Of a stretch of DNA of 64,000 nucleotides, positions 1 to 8,489 are shown one piece after another. How positions within the stretch are numbered: position 1 is the first letter of the stretch; each line of letters opens with the position of its first letter. The stretch spans positions 186,001 to 250,000 of the forward strand of contig OZ245331.1 in the NCBI GenBank assembly GCA_965226155.1, read 5' to 3'. The position numbers were made by a program, and so were the translations under genes. The notes beneath the pieces were generated by a model that searched no databases, had not been told where the DNA came from, and saw only the letters and a list, made by a program, of their open reading frames with translations. The DNA is from G965226155 sp965226155. GTDB lineage: Bacteria > Pseudomonadota > Gammaproteobacteria > Eutrophobiales > Eutrophobiaceae.

Positions 1-2
1 TT

Positions 3-569
3 AATTTACAGGTTGTCAGTGAAATTCCGGCGCCTGTGGTGCAACGTATCCCACTAACGATGGGGATTTACTACGATGACAATTTTCGCAATTACGTATT
101 CAAAGAAAATTCAGAAGACCGTGAAAACTGGATGATAGACAACCGCAAATCGAGGCTCGCCTTATTTGAAAGCATACTGGAAGCCATGTTCAATCAAGTA
201 AAATCGATAACTGATCCAAATGACAATACCGTATTATCATCTGTTGATGCCATCATGACTCCTGAGGTATTAGATATGCAGGTATCATTACCCCGGGAGA
301 CCCATACCGATAGCTATGAGGCCTGGATAAAATACATAGTCAGACTCTATCAACCAAAAGGTAATTTAATTTCCGAATGGCCGGTTACGGGATATGGCAA
401 AGCATCAACCGAACTTTTCAAGAACAAGGAAAAAGGTCTGAATACTGCAATCAACCAAGCATTGCGAGATATCGGCGCAAAGATTGCCCTGAACTATACC
501 AAACACCCGGATGTGTGTGATTGGCTGGTAACAAAAATAAATTGTTCGGAATATAGCACGCTATGTTAA
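3..569 (+). CDS. Hypothetical exported/lipoprotein-like protein, 5' end outside window
   Basis: The reading frame is open from the first complete codon at position 3, so the N-terminus and any signal peptide lie upstream of the window; the GTG at 36 is not a convincing start. About 188 residues are visible. There are no membrane segments. A motif 'PLTMGIYYDDNFRNY' near the start and a C-terminal 'ALRDIGAKIAL' resemble small outer-membrane-associated lipoproteins of Gram-negative bacteria, but I do not recognise the family. Its stop overlaps the start of the next gene, a predicted lipoprotein, so the two are probably translationally coupled. Function unknown. Confidence 0.6.
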   Translation, partial: NLQVVSEIPAPVVQRIPLTMGIYYDDNFRNYVFKENSEDRENWMIDNRKSRLALFESILEAMFNQVKSITDPNDNTVLSSVDAIMTPEVLDMQVSLPRETHTDSYEAWIKYIVRLYQPKGNLISEWPVTGYGKASTELFKNKEKGLNTAINQALRDIGAKIALNYTKHPDVCDWLVTKINCSEYSTLC

Positions 570-1234
570 TGCGCAAATCTTGCTCTTGGATTATCACATG
601 TGTCGTTTTTTATGGCGCTATGGTTAGTGGCTGCAAAAGTACGACAGTCATAGACGAATACCGTGAGAACCCATCTGTTTCGATGATCGAGGGCGAATCT
701 ATTGTTGTACTTGGTCGACGCCATAATTCGAGCTATGAAACAGAATTTGATTTTATTGATTGCGTAGGAAATTCTCTTCGTGGAAAGTTGACTGGCATAG
801 ATATAATCCCGGAAAACCCCTTTGTTGACAGCATGTATCCGTACTTCGAGACCAGCACTGCTCCCATGGACGTTAAAAACCTTGATCGACTAGTACAAAA
901 GCCAGAGATATCAAAAAAACTGAATGACTATCATGTGCGCTATTTTATTTGGATAGATGGATTTACTGAAAGAACCGATTCCACTGGTTCGATTTCTTGT
1001 TCAATTGGTCCGGGAGGCGGTGGCTGTTTTGGCTATTCATCCTGGGATGATGAAGCAAACTACGAGGCTACAATTTGGGATTTTAGGGAACTGAACTTGG
1101 TTGGCAAGATAAACGCTGAGACGCAGGGTACGTCCTATATGCCTGCAATTGTCATACCTATTCCATTGCTAGCGAGGGTACAGTCAAGCGCTTGTGCAAG
1201 CATGGCCGAACAGATTGGAAACTTTTTAAACTAG
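563..1234 (+). CDS. Predicted lipoprotein of unknown function
   Basis: The 223-residue product starts with a basic, then hydrophobic signal segment ending in a lipobox (V-S-G-C, cysteine near residue 24), so it is probably lipidated after signal peptidase II cleavage. The rest is soluble, with a glycine-rich patch (GPGGGGCFGYSSWDD) around residues 150-165 and several cysteines. The ATG at 563 or the ATG at 569, which overlaps the upstream stop, could be the start; both keep the signal. It is coupled to the preceding gene and followed 21 bp later by an M48 protease gene. I do not recognise the family. Confidence 0.65.
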   Translation: MLMRKSCSWIITCVVFYGAMVSGCKSTTVIDEYRENPSVSMIEGESIVVLGRRHNSSYETEFDFIDCVGNSLRGKLTGIDIIPENPFVDSMYPYFETSTAPMDVKNLDRLVQKPEISKKLNDYHVRYFIWIDGFTERTDSTGSISCSIGPGGGGCFGYSSWDDEANYEATIWDFRELNLVGKINAETQGTSYMPAIVIPIPLLARVQSSACASMAEQIGNFLN

Positions 1235-1255
1235 AGATGTTTACCAAATTGACAT

Positions 1256-1993
1256 ATGAACAAACGGGTTTCATTTATGCACTTTAAGATTTTACTATTT
1301 AGTACATTAATATTCTTTAGCTTGGCTATTCATGCTGCAAATGGTGAAAAGATGAGATTATGGAGTATTAAAGAACTGGCTAAAGCACCCACTGAAACAA
1401 TTAAGCTCCGAAATAGTAAAGACAGAGTAGTCGGTACCGTAAATGTTAATCAACTCGTTAATATTTACGCTGCTACGGTTGCAATAGAGGAAGTAGCCGA
1501 AATTCATGCAGAGTTAGTGTTAACTCCAGGTGACGACCCTAATGCGTTTGCAACGATAGGTAAAATACTGGATGGCAAATTAGTTGACCCAGAAGGTAAG
1601 GACGGGGAAGAAATTAATATTATGGGTCTCAATTTTGGGATACTGGCTATGCTAGGCAATGATTATGATGCAGCGGCAGCAGTAATCGGGCATGAACTTG
1701 CCCATTTGAAACTGAATCATTATGAAGACAGCAAGGAAGCAATGAAAAAAACTCCTGACGGGAGAATTACAGCTGCCAATACTAAATACAGCCGAGATAA
1801 TGAGCGTGAAGCCGACTATCTAGGCGTGATTTGGTCTATTGAAGCAGGTTACGATCCAAATGGCGTTGTCCGCGCGCAAGAGTCCCTCTACAATTTGTAC
1901 AAAAGAAAAGGAGGCTCATTCGGATCGTCTCACCCATCAAGTATCGAAAGGATAACAGTATTAAAATCGCTAGTTCGAAGATTATCTCGCTAA
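1256..1993 (+). CDS. Periplasmic M48-family metalloprotease
   Basis: This 245-residue protein has an N-terminal signal peptide (hydrophobic residues about 10-27, ending A-I-H-A-A). The zinc motif HELAH lies at residues 146-150 and is followed by the third-ligand motif N-E-R-E-A-D at about 182-187. Both are characteristic of M48 (Ste24/HtpX/BepA/LoiP-like) peptidases. There are no transmembrane helices beyond the signal and no TPR domain, so it is closer to the short periplasmic LoiP/YcaL type than to BepA. Members usually act in envelope quality control; the substrate is unknown. The two upstream exported proteins are plausible partners or substrates, which is inference from position only. 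Confidence 0.85.
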   Translation: MNKRVSFMHFKILLFSTLIFFSLAIHAANGEKMRLWSIKELAKAPTETIKLRNSKDRVVGTVNVNQLVNIYAATVAIEEVAEIHAELVLTPGDDPNAFATIGKILDGKLVDPEGKDGEEINIMGLNFGILAMLGNDYDAAAAVIGHELAHLKLNHYEDSKEAMKKTPDGRITAANTKYSRDNEREADYLGVIWSIEAGYDPNGVVRAQESLYNLYKRKGGSFGSSHPSSIERITVLKSLVRRLSR

Positions 1994-2059
1994 ATTACCA
2001 TAATAAATTTTTTAACTGACTGACAAATCCCCTACCCCAGTCAATTTGTAAGATACCAA

Positions 2060-3256
2060 CTAAGCTGTCTTATCTCTTATCTTGTCGCAAAGATAACCGC
2101 CGATAGGAATCGCTGAAGTGGCGGCGGGTGAAGGTGCATTACAGACATGCAGGCTCCTTTGACTTTCTGCGAACAGAAAGTCATGAACCAAGCTGCCGTC
2201 TGAAAGAACGGCCTGAGCACGGATACCGGCCGGATAAGGTAGCAGATCCGTTAGTGTCACCCTGGTACAGTATTTTTGAACTAACTTTAGGTAACTCGCT
2301 TTATACAAGGAATTCTTCATTTCAAAAATACCGTTTTGAAAATGTACCCCCATGATCTTCCAGAAGCCCCTGAAGCCCAGCATCTCAGAGGTATCCCTAA
2401 TACTAAAATTGATCGGTCCGTACCCTTCCCTCTTCCATCCCAAAACTGCATTCGGACCAACTGTGATGCTCCCGTCTATCATCCGGGTCAGGTGTACACC
2501 GAGAAATGGCAAGTCCGGATCCGGTATTGGATAAATTAGATGTCTTACAATTCCTGACAGTTTTTCGGAAAGGCGATAATATTCACCTCGAAATGGGATA
2601 ATCTGAAAATTGATATCAAGACCGTGTAATCGTGCTAAACGGTCTGCCTGTAGCCCTGCACAACTTACCAAGAATTCGCTGCAGACAGGACCATCGGCTG
2701 TTGCAAGTGTTACGCCTACATCATTTTCATCAATAGCATACACTTCCATGTTAAGTTTTATGATACCTCCTAGCTTACGGAATTCATCTGCCACTTTTTC
2801 GCAGATCTGTTTGAAATTAACAATCCCTGTGGATTTTACGTGGATGGCACCTATTCCATTAATATTCGGCTCTAGAGTATGCAGTTGTGTATCTGTAAGT
2901 AATTCACTATCTATCTCGTTTTGTTTGCATCGCTCATACAATGCAGACATCCGTTCGACTTCTTTCTGGTTAGTAGCAACCAATAGTTTTCCACATTTTT
3001 CATAATTAATGCCATATCTTTTGCAGAAATCAAGGGTATCAATCAACCCTCGTTTGCAGAATTCTGCCTTGAGACTTCCCGGCTGGTAGTAAACACCAGC
3101 ATGGATTACGCCGCTATTATGTCCAGTCTGATGCGATGCAAGATAGTTTTCCTTTTCCAACAAAATAATTTTGGAGCTAGGATGTCGTTTCAACAGTTGC
3201 CACGCTGTCGACAGACCGACGATACCTCCCCCAATCACTGCAAAATTGTAATTCAT
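2060..3256 (-). CDS. lhgO: L-2-hydroxyglutarate oxidase (FAD-dependent)
   Basis: The 398-residue protein belongs to the DAO/glycerol-3-phosphate dehydrogenase-like flavoprotein fold. The dinucleotide motif GGGIVG is at residues 9-14 and an adenine-side acidic residue (LLEKE) follows. The family signature TGHNSGVIHAGVYY lies at 44-57 and matches L-2-hydroxyglutarate oxidase (YgaF/LhgO). These enzymes oxidise L-2-hydroxyglutarate to 2-oxoglutarate and pass electrons to the membrane quinone pool. Length is normal for the family. The gene is monocistronic. The IS30 copy inserted about 55 bp upstream of its ATG may have separated it from its original promoter. Confidence 0.9.
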   Translation of the reverse strand: MNYNFAVIGGGIVGLSTAWQLLKRHPSSKIILLEKENYLASHQTGHNSGVIHAGVYYQPGSLKAEFCKRGLIDTLDFCKRYGINYEKCGKLLVATNQKEVERMSALYERCKQNEIDSELLTDTQLHTLEPNINGIGAIHVKSTGIVNFKQICEKVADEFRKLGGIIKLNMEVYAIDENDVGVTLATADGPVCSEFLVSCAGLQADRLARLHGLDINFQIIPFRGEYYRLSEKLSGIVRHLIYPIPDPDLPFLGVHLTRMIDGSITVGPNAVLGWKREGYGPINFSIRDTSEMLGFRGFWKIMGVHFQNGIFEMKNSLYKASYLKLVQKYCTRVTLTDLLPYPAGIRAQAVLSDGSLVHDFLFAESQRSLHVCNAPSPAATSAIPIGGYLCDKIRDKTA

Positions 3257-3311
3257 GTCCTCATATTAGAAACCTTCGATTAATTTTATTTTTATCACCT
3301 CTAATTTATAG

Positions 3312-3336
3312 CGTGAATTCAATTTGTAAGTGCAAC
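3312..3336 (+). repeat. IS30 copy 1 left terminal inverted repeat
   Basis: The first 25 bp of the element pair imperfectly with the reverse complement of positions 4356-4380 (20 of 25 identical), sharing the inner block AAGTGCAAC. Confidence 0.75.
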
Positions 3337-3409
3337 TCAATTAGGTGGCACGAACGGCAAGCTGCGGTAGCATCCTTACCTTTCGTTCCAGCAAGAAAGA
3401 GAGGCACAG

Positions 3410-4373
3410 ATGAGACACTACACACAGCTTACCGAGCATCAACGTTACCAGATTTACGCCCTGATGAAAGCAGGACATACACAAACGGAGATAGCCACCT
3501 TAATAGGCGTGCATAAATCTACTATTAGCCGTGAACTCAGACGCAACCGTGGCTTGAGAGGCTATCGACCCCGCCAAGCTCAGTTGCTCCGGCAAGCGCG
3601 TCGAGAAGCCAGCCAACAACAGCGACTCACCACGACCTTGTGGGAGCGAGTAGAGGTCTGGCTGCGGGACGAATGGAGTCCTGAGCAAATCAGTGACTGG
3701 TTGCTTAAACGAGAAGGTATCGCTCTGAGTCATGAATGGATATATCACTACATATACCAGGACAAGGCAGACGGCGGTGAGCTGTACCGGTACTTGCGTT
3801 GCCAGAAGAAACGAAAGAAGCGTTATGGTAGTTATCAACGTCGTGGGGTTCTGGTGAATCAGATCAGCATTGATAAGCGTCCCGCCATTGTGAACAGGAA
3901 GACACGCATCGGTGACTGGGAAGTGGACACCGTCATCGGCAAAGGCCATCGACAGGCGCTGGTCACCTTGAGCGAGCGCAAGTCGATGTACACCTTGATT
4001 TGCACAGGTGAAACAACGAACTGCCTCTGCCGTCAGGCAAGCTATCGTGCGATTGTTGTCTAATATGAAGGCGTCGGTTCACACGATCACCTCGGATAAT
4101 GGGAAAGAATTTGCTGAGCATGAGGTTATTGCTCAACAATTGAACGCGGGGTTCTATTTTGCACATCCTTATGCCTCCTGGGAACGGGGTTTAAATGAAA
4201 ATATCAATGGTCTCATTCGACAGTACTTCCCAAAGAAAATGGACTCCAGCACGATTACACAAAAGCAGTTAAACTTGGTCATGAAAAAACTCAATCACCG
4301 TCCCAGAAAAACACTTAATTCAAAAACACTACATGAAGTCTTTTTTAACATCAACGTTGCACTTCAAAGTTGA
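3410..4373 (+). pseudogene. IS30-family transposase, split by a +1 frame change
   Basis: The first frame (3410-4063) encodes the N-terminal helix-turn-helix (TEIATLIGVHKSTISRELRRN) and the first catalytic aspartate (GDWEVDTVIG). The second frame is in use from about 4008 to 4373 and carries the second aspartate (TSDNGKEF) and the glutamate region (ERGLNENINGLIRQYFP). The DDE catalytic triad is therefore split between frames. Omitting one base near 4017-4020 joins them into a continuous IS30 transposase of about 320 residues. No classical slippery heptamer is visible. The same break exists in copy 2, so it predates the duplication. Either the gene is dead and mobilised in trans, or frameshifting is programmed. 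Confidence 0.85.
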
Positions 4374-4380
4374 ATCCGCG
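4356..4380 (+). repeat. IS30 copy 1 right terminal inverted repeat
   Basis: This is the right-end partner of 3312-3336. Its outer bases ...GAATCCGCG are identical in both copies, and sequence identity between the copies stops at 4380. Confidence 0.75.
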
Positions 4381-4467
4381 TTATATCATTGTAGCGATCT
4401 CTTCCGTTATACGGCATCATTATATTTTATATTAACTTAACCCATAAAATACACGGATATAGAATGC

Positions 4468-5820
4468 ATGAGTAAGTATGATGTTGATTTCTTTGTTATC
4501 GGTGCTGGATCTGGTGGAGTCAGAGCCGCGCGAATGTCAGCTCAATTTGGTGCAAAAGTTGCCATTGCGGAGAATAAATACTTAGGCGGCACTTGTGTCA
4601 ACGTAGGATGCGTCCCTAAAAAATTGCTTGTGTATGCCTCGCATTTTTCTGATGACTTCGAAGGTGCACGTGGCTTTGGTTGGGATGTGGGTAGCTATTC
4701 ATTTAACTGGAATAGACTTATCGCCAACAAAGACACGGAGATTAAACGGCTGAACGAAATATATAAACGCTTACTCGACAATGCCGGTGTCGAAATTATT
4801 ATTGGCAAGGCAACTATAAAAGACAACCACACAATCTTAATTAACGACAAAGTAATAACAGCAGACAAAATACTTATCGCTACAGGTGGCTGGCCTTATA
4901 TCCCAGAAATACCTGGCAACGAGCAAATCATCACCTCAAATGATGCATTTTATTTAGAAATCCTACCTCAAAGTATAATTATCACAGGCGGTGGGTACAT
5001 TGCAGTCGAGTTTGCAGGAATATTTAACGGATTGGGCGTTGATACTACACTCGTTTACCGTGGCCCCATGTTTATGAGAGGGTTCGACGATGAGGTAAGG
5101 CATATCCTTGCAGAAGAAATGCGCAAGAAAGGAATAAAGTTAATTTTCGATAACACAATCGAAAAAATTGAAAAAGATGGAAACGGCTTCATCTCATATC
5201 TCTCTGATCATGAACAACTATCATCACAACTAATTCTGTATGCGACAGGCAGGCTACCTAATACTGGTACGATTGGACTTGAAAATGTAGGTATTGAAGT
5301 TGATAAAAATGGGGCTATCCCAGTAAATGACTCCTTCCAAACCCATTGTGAGTCTATCTATGCCATCGGTGATGTGACTAATCGATTAAATCTGACACCG
5401 GTAGCAATAGCTGAAGGTACTGCACTTGCCAAGACCTTGTTCAATAAACAACCGATCTCAGTTAATTATGATAATGTCCCCACCTGCGTATTCAGCCAAC
5501 CTAACCTTGGCTCAGTTGGTTTGACCGAACAACAAGCTAGGCTGCAGCACCCAAATATCAAGATATTTAAATCACATTTTACTCCAATGAAATGCAACTT
5601 GAGCGGCAGTAATGAAAAATCATTTATGAAACTTATTGTAGATGCTGATACTGATAAAGTTGTCGGCGTGCATATGCTAAGCATGGATGCTGGAGAGATT
5701 CTTCAAGGGATAGGGATAGCAATCAATTCTGGAGTAACGAAAGCACAATTTGATTCAACTATTGGCATACATCCGACATCAGCAGAAGAATTTGTTACTA
5801 TGCGAGATTTTTCGACCTAA
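4468..5820 (+). CDS. gor: Glutathione-disulfide reductase
   Basis: The 450-residue class I flavoprotein disulfide reductase has an N-terminal FAD motif (GAGSGGVRAA, residues 12-21). The redox-active disulfide GTCVNVGCVPKK has cysteines at 43 and 48. The C-terminal catalytic HPTSAEE has His435 and Glu440. The GSGGVRA and KKLL features and the length are those of glutathione reductase (NADPH + GSSG to 2 GSH) rather than lipoamide dehydrogenase or mercuric reductase. It starts 87 bp after the IS30 right end, so its promoter lies in or beside that short gap. The next gene, modA, begins about 50 bp after its stop. Confidence 0.93.
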   Translation: MSKYDVDFFVIGAGSGGVRAARMSAQFGAKVAIAENKYLGGTCVNVGCVPKKLLVYASHFSDDFEGARGFGWDVGSYSFNWNRLIANKDTEIKRLNEIYKRLLDNAGVEIIIGKATIKDNHTILINDKVITADKILIATGGWPYIPEIPGNEQIITSNDAFYLEILPQSIIITGGGYIAVEFAGIFNGLGVDTTLVYRGPMFMRGFDDEVRHILAEEMRKKGIKLIFDNTIEKIEKDGNGFISYLSDHEQLSSQLILYATGRLPNTGTIGLENVGIEVDKNGAIPVNDSFQTHCESIYAIGDVTNRLNLTPVAIAEGTALAKTLFNKQPISVNYDNVPTCVFSQPNLGSVGLTEQQARLQHPNIKIFKSHFTPMKCNLSGSNEKSFMKLIVDADTDKVVGVHMLSMDAGEILQGIGIAINSGVTKAQFDSTIGIHPTSAEEFVTMRDFST

Positions 5821-5869
5821 TATTACTTGGTTGAATTTTAGTATTACTAAATTTTCACCCGTTACCATT

Positions 5870-6664
5870 ATGTTTAATCCATACAATAATACAACCTCTC
5901 TAATGCAGCGACTACTTCTGATTATTCTGCTAATTAATAGTTTCAATATCAGAGCCGAAACTCCTTTGATTGCTGTCGCTTCGAATATGATCGATGTCAT
6001 GTCAGAAATTGCTAGTACATATGAAAACGAAACAGGAAAGAAAGTAAAACTTAACTTCGGGTCGTCAGGAAATTTCACAACTCAAATTATTCAGGGTGCC
6101 CCTTACCATTTATTCATTCCTGCAAGCAAGTATTACGTGGATAAGTTATTCGACATGCAGATAATCGATCATCATGGCAGTCGATTCACTCAAGGACCGA
6201 TTGGTGTATTTATTCCTAATGATTCCAAACTTGTAGATATGTCCGAATTAGATTCAATATTCAACTCATTGAAATCCGAGGGATTTAGAAAAATAGCCAT
6301 CGCGAATCCTGAGCATGCACCATACGGTGTTGCTGCAATACAGGCATTACAACATGCGGGTGTATGGGCAATTGAAAGTGGCCGCGTTCTACTCGCTGAA
6401 AATATTGCCCAGGTTATTCATTATGGTAACTCGGGAAGTGTGGACTTAACGATAATCCCCTATTCTTTTATGAAAACAGCAAATATGCAGGACAGAGGGA
6501 AGTTTTACTTAATTCCTGAATCTTGGTATGACCCTATTGTTCAATATGTTGTCATTCTTGCAAACGCAAAACAGGAGACAAGAAATTTCATAGATTTCCT
6601 CAATGGTTATAAAGCTACCGAGATTATCAATGATTATGGCTACAGCTTACCGGGTGCTGAATAA
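5870..6664 (+). CDS. modA: Molybdate ABC transporter, periplasmic substrate-binding protein
   Basis: The frame is open from 5750, but that would overlap gor by about 70 bp and bury the signal peptide. ATG 5870 (or ATG 5903) places a hydrophobic signal (LLLIILLINSFNIRAE) at the N-terminus. The mature protein begins PLIAVASNM and contains FGSSGNFTTQI, the oxyanion-binding serine region of ModA proteins. About 264 residues. It captures molybdate (or tungstate) in the periplasm and delivers it to ModB. It abuts modB without a gap, and modB overlaps modC, giving a compact modABC operon. No ModE-type operator was recognised upstream. The start codon is uncertain because neither candidate has a good Shine-Dalgarno sequence. 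Confidence 0.88.
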   Translation: MFNPYNNTTSLMQRLLLIILLINSFNIRAETPLIAVASNMIDVMSEIASTYENETGKKVKLNFGSSGNFTTQIIQGAPYHLFIPASKYYVDKLFDMQIIDHHGSRFTQGPIGVFIPNDSKLVDMSELDSIFNSLKSEGFRKIAIANPEHAPYGVAAIQALQHAGVWAIESGRVLLAENIAQVIHYGNSGSVDLTIIPYSFMKTANMQDRGKFYLIPESWYDPIVQYVVILANAKQETRNFIDFLNGYKATEIINDYGYSLPGAE

Positions 6665-7336
6665 ATGGACTGGCAAGCACTAAACCTCTCTCTCACTCTT
6701 GGTCTTTTTACCTGTATTATCCTTATCCCGCTCAGTGTAGTCGTCTCCCGCATAATTGCTTGGAAGAGATTTTTTGGCAGGAATTTACTACAAGCATTAT
6801 TGGCTCTGCCACTGATTTTACCTCCTACTGTATTGGGATTTTATTTACTGACAACGTTAGGTAACCGGTCTTTCATCGGCCAAACTTACGAAAGCCTATT
6901 TGGATCGTCGCTTGCTTTTTCGTTCCAAGGAATACTCGTTGCCTCTGTATTATTTAATATCCCTTTCGCTATACAACCGATGCAGCGCGCATTTGAATCC
7001 ATTCCCCAATCTATCCGCGAAGCTGCATGGAGCTGTGGGCTATCGAACTGGATGACATTCTGGAAGGTTGAATTACCGCTTGCCTGGCCAGGGATTGTGG
7101 CATCGACGATCTTGACCTTTGCGCATACCTTGGGTGAATTTGGTGTGATTCTAATGGTGGGTGGAAATATAGATGGGGAAACGAGAACCATTGCTTTGTC
7201 TATATATGACAGAGTTCAGGCCTTTGACAACAATAGCGCTACAATCATGTCAGCACTGCTACTAGTCATCTCATTTGTCTCTATCAGCCTAATCTATATG
7301 TTTAATGAACGATTGGAACGCTATCGTGCCAACTGA
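6665..7336 (+). CDS. modB: Molybdate ABC transporter permease
   Basis: The 223-residue integral membrane protein has about five hydrophobic helices. The start overlaps nothing and begins immediately after the modA stop. The cytoplasmic EAA coupling loop (REAAWSCGLSNWMTFWKVELPLAWPGI, about residues 118-144) contacts the ATPase. The motif LPLILPPTVLGFYLL near residue 46 and TFAHTLGEFGVILMVGGNI near residue 158 are typical of ModB. It forms the transmembrane path for molybdate. Its 3' end overlaps modC by 32 bp, implying coupled translation. Confidence 0.93.
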   Translation: MDWQALNLSLTLGLFTCIILIPLSVVVSRIIAWKRFFGRNLLQALLALPLILPPTVLGFYLLTTLGNRSFIGQTYESLFGSSLAFSFQGILVASVLFNIPFAIQPMQRAFESIPQSIREAAWSCGLSNWMTFWKVELPLAWPGIVASTILTFAHTLGEFGVILMVGGNIDGETRTIALSIYDRVQAFDNNSATIMSALLLVISFVSISLIYMFNERLERYRAN

Positions 7337-8453
7337 ATCAAGTTACGTTAAATTGAAACAGATCGGGCCTATCCCACTGGACATTGAATTTACCTGTAAA
7401 AAAGGTGAGATTTTCGTTATCGTCGGCCCCTCAGGTAGTGGTAAAACAACAATACTAAGAAGTATCGCCGGGTTATATAGTCCTGCGATTGGGAACATAA
7501 ACTGTCATGGAAATCTTTGGAGCGATACGATTAATAACGTTAACGTTCCTGTACAGAAACGGGCAGTAGGAATAGTTTTCCAACAATACGCTCTATTTCC
7601 ACATCTTACTGCCGCTGAAAACATTAGCATTGCTTTTCCTCAAGCTAATAAAAATAATAGCGAATCTAAACTAAGACATTTGTTAAAATTAGTCCACCTC
7701 GACGACCTTAAAAATAGATGCCCACATCAGTTATCAGGCGGTCAGCAACAACGAGTGGCACTAGCAAGGGCACTAGCGAGAGAACCTGAAATACTATTAT
7801 TAGATGAACCCTTTTCTGCAATTGATCAGCAAACCAGGAGAATACTCGTCAGAGAGCTAGTCCAGTTGTGCAGAAAAATAAATATTCCAATCATACATGT
7901 CACACATAATCTCAATGAAGCACGAAGGATAGCAGACACACTCTGTATCATCTTTAAAGGAAAATCATTACAAGTTGATTCTCCAGCGAAGGTAATGTCC
8001 CAACCCCTAAATGCAGAAGTTGCCGATCTAATTGGCCACGATAATGTCTTCAAAGGCCATATCCACAAACATGATGACCAGAATAATAAAACATTTATAA
8101 AATGGTTCGATTACATTCTGGAGACAACTTACCGTCCAGAGTTTAATCCTGGTGAACCAATAGACTGGGTCATTCCCACTGATCAACTGTATTTCTACAG
8201 GAGTGATAAACCACCAAGAACAGAAAGGGGAAATGCGTTGAATGGAAAGATTGTAGAATGCCTACAATTAGGTGAAGGAACTTCAGTTATTATTGAGGCG
8301 GAAGATACTCAGCAGAATATGCATATGAATGTCTCTACCCACGTTGCACGGCGTGAGCAATTATCACAAGGTAAAAACATTAGAGTTTCGTTACTTGCAG
8401 ACGGAATCTATTTAATGCCTCCCAAAATTTCTGAAAATAACTCCCTATCCTAA
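7305..8453 (+). CDS. modC: Molybdate ABC transporter ATP-binding protein
   Basis: The 382-residue protein has an N-terminal ABC ATPase domain: Walker A GPSGSGKT at 41-48, signature LSGGQ at 143-147, Walker B ILLLDE at 163-168 and an H-loop histidine (THNL). It is followed by a C-terminal MOP/TOBE-type segment (about 305-370) containing LNGKIVECLQLGEGTSVIIEA, typical of ModC. It energises ModB. The ATG at 7305 lies inside the modB coding end. This is the last gene of the modABC operon, and the next gene is convergent. Confidence 0.93.
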   Translation: MNDWNAIVPTESSYVKLKQIGPIPLDIEFTCKKGEIFVIVGPSGSGKTTILRSIAGLYSPAIGNINCHGNLWSDTINNVNVPVQKRAVGIVFQQYALFPHLTAAENISIAFPQANKNNSESKLRHLLKLVHLDDLKNRCPHQLSGGQQQRVALARALAREPEILLLDEPFSAIDQQTRRILVRELVQLCRKINIPIIHVTHNLNEARRIADTLCIIFKGKSLQVDSPAKVMSQPLNAEVADLIGHDNVFKGHIHKHDDQNNKTFIKWFDYILETTYRPEFNPGEPIDWVIPTDQLYFYRSDKPPRTERGNALNGKIVECLQLGEGTSVIIEAEDTQQNMHMNVSTHVARREQLSQGKNIRVSLLADGIYLMPPKISENNSLS

Positions 8454-8457
8454 TAAG

Positions 8458-8489
8458 AAAAAGTCTGAATTTAATTATCTAGTTAGACT
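8458..8489 (-). terminator. Weak candidate terminator between convergent modC and acyl-CoA synthetase genes
   Basis: Read on the minus strand, a 5-bp stem (AGTCT/AGACT) with a long AT-rich loop is followed by a short U-run. It overlaps the last codons of the minus-strand acyl-CoA synthetase gene. The stem is weak, so this is tentative. Confidence 0.3.

Larger units (their letters stand above)
3312..4380 (+). mobile_element. IS30-family insertion sequence, copy 1
   Basis: This is a 1069-bp element with imperfect terminal inverted repeats of about 25 bp (20 of 25 match by eye, sharing a core AAGTGCAAC). It encloses one IS30-type transposase gene. A second copy at 36323-37391 has the same length and differs at only about a dozen positions by eye. 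Boundaries were set as the limit of identity between the copies. The exact ends and the target duplication are ambiguous because CG/GCG occurs at both edges. It is inserted between lhgO and gor, in an intergenic site. Confidence 0.9.

Noticed and set aside
2610..3005. 131-codon plus-strand frame inside lhgO
   Set aside because: It is antisense to a clearly conserved flavoprotein and has no supporting features.
3996..4063. Programmed frameshift signal in the IS30 overlap
   Set aside because: No slippery heptamer or strong following stem-loop was seen, so programming is kept only as a hypothesis.
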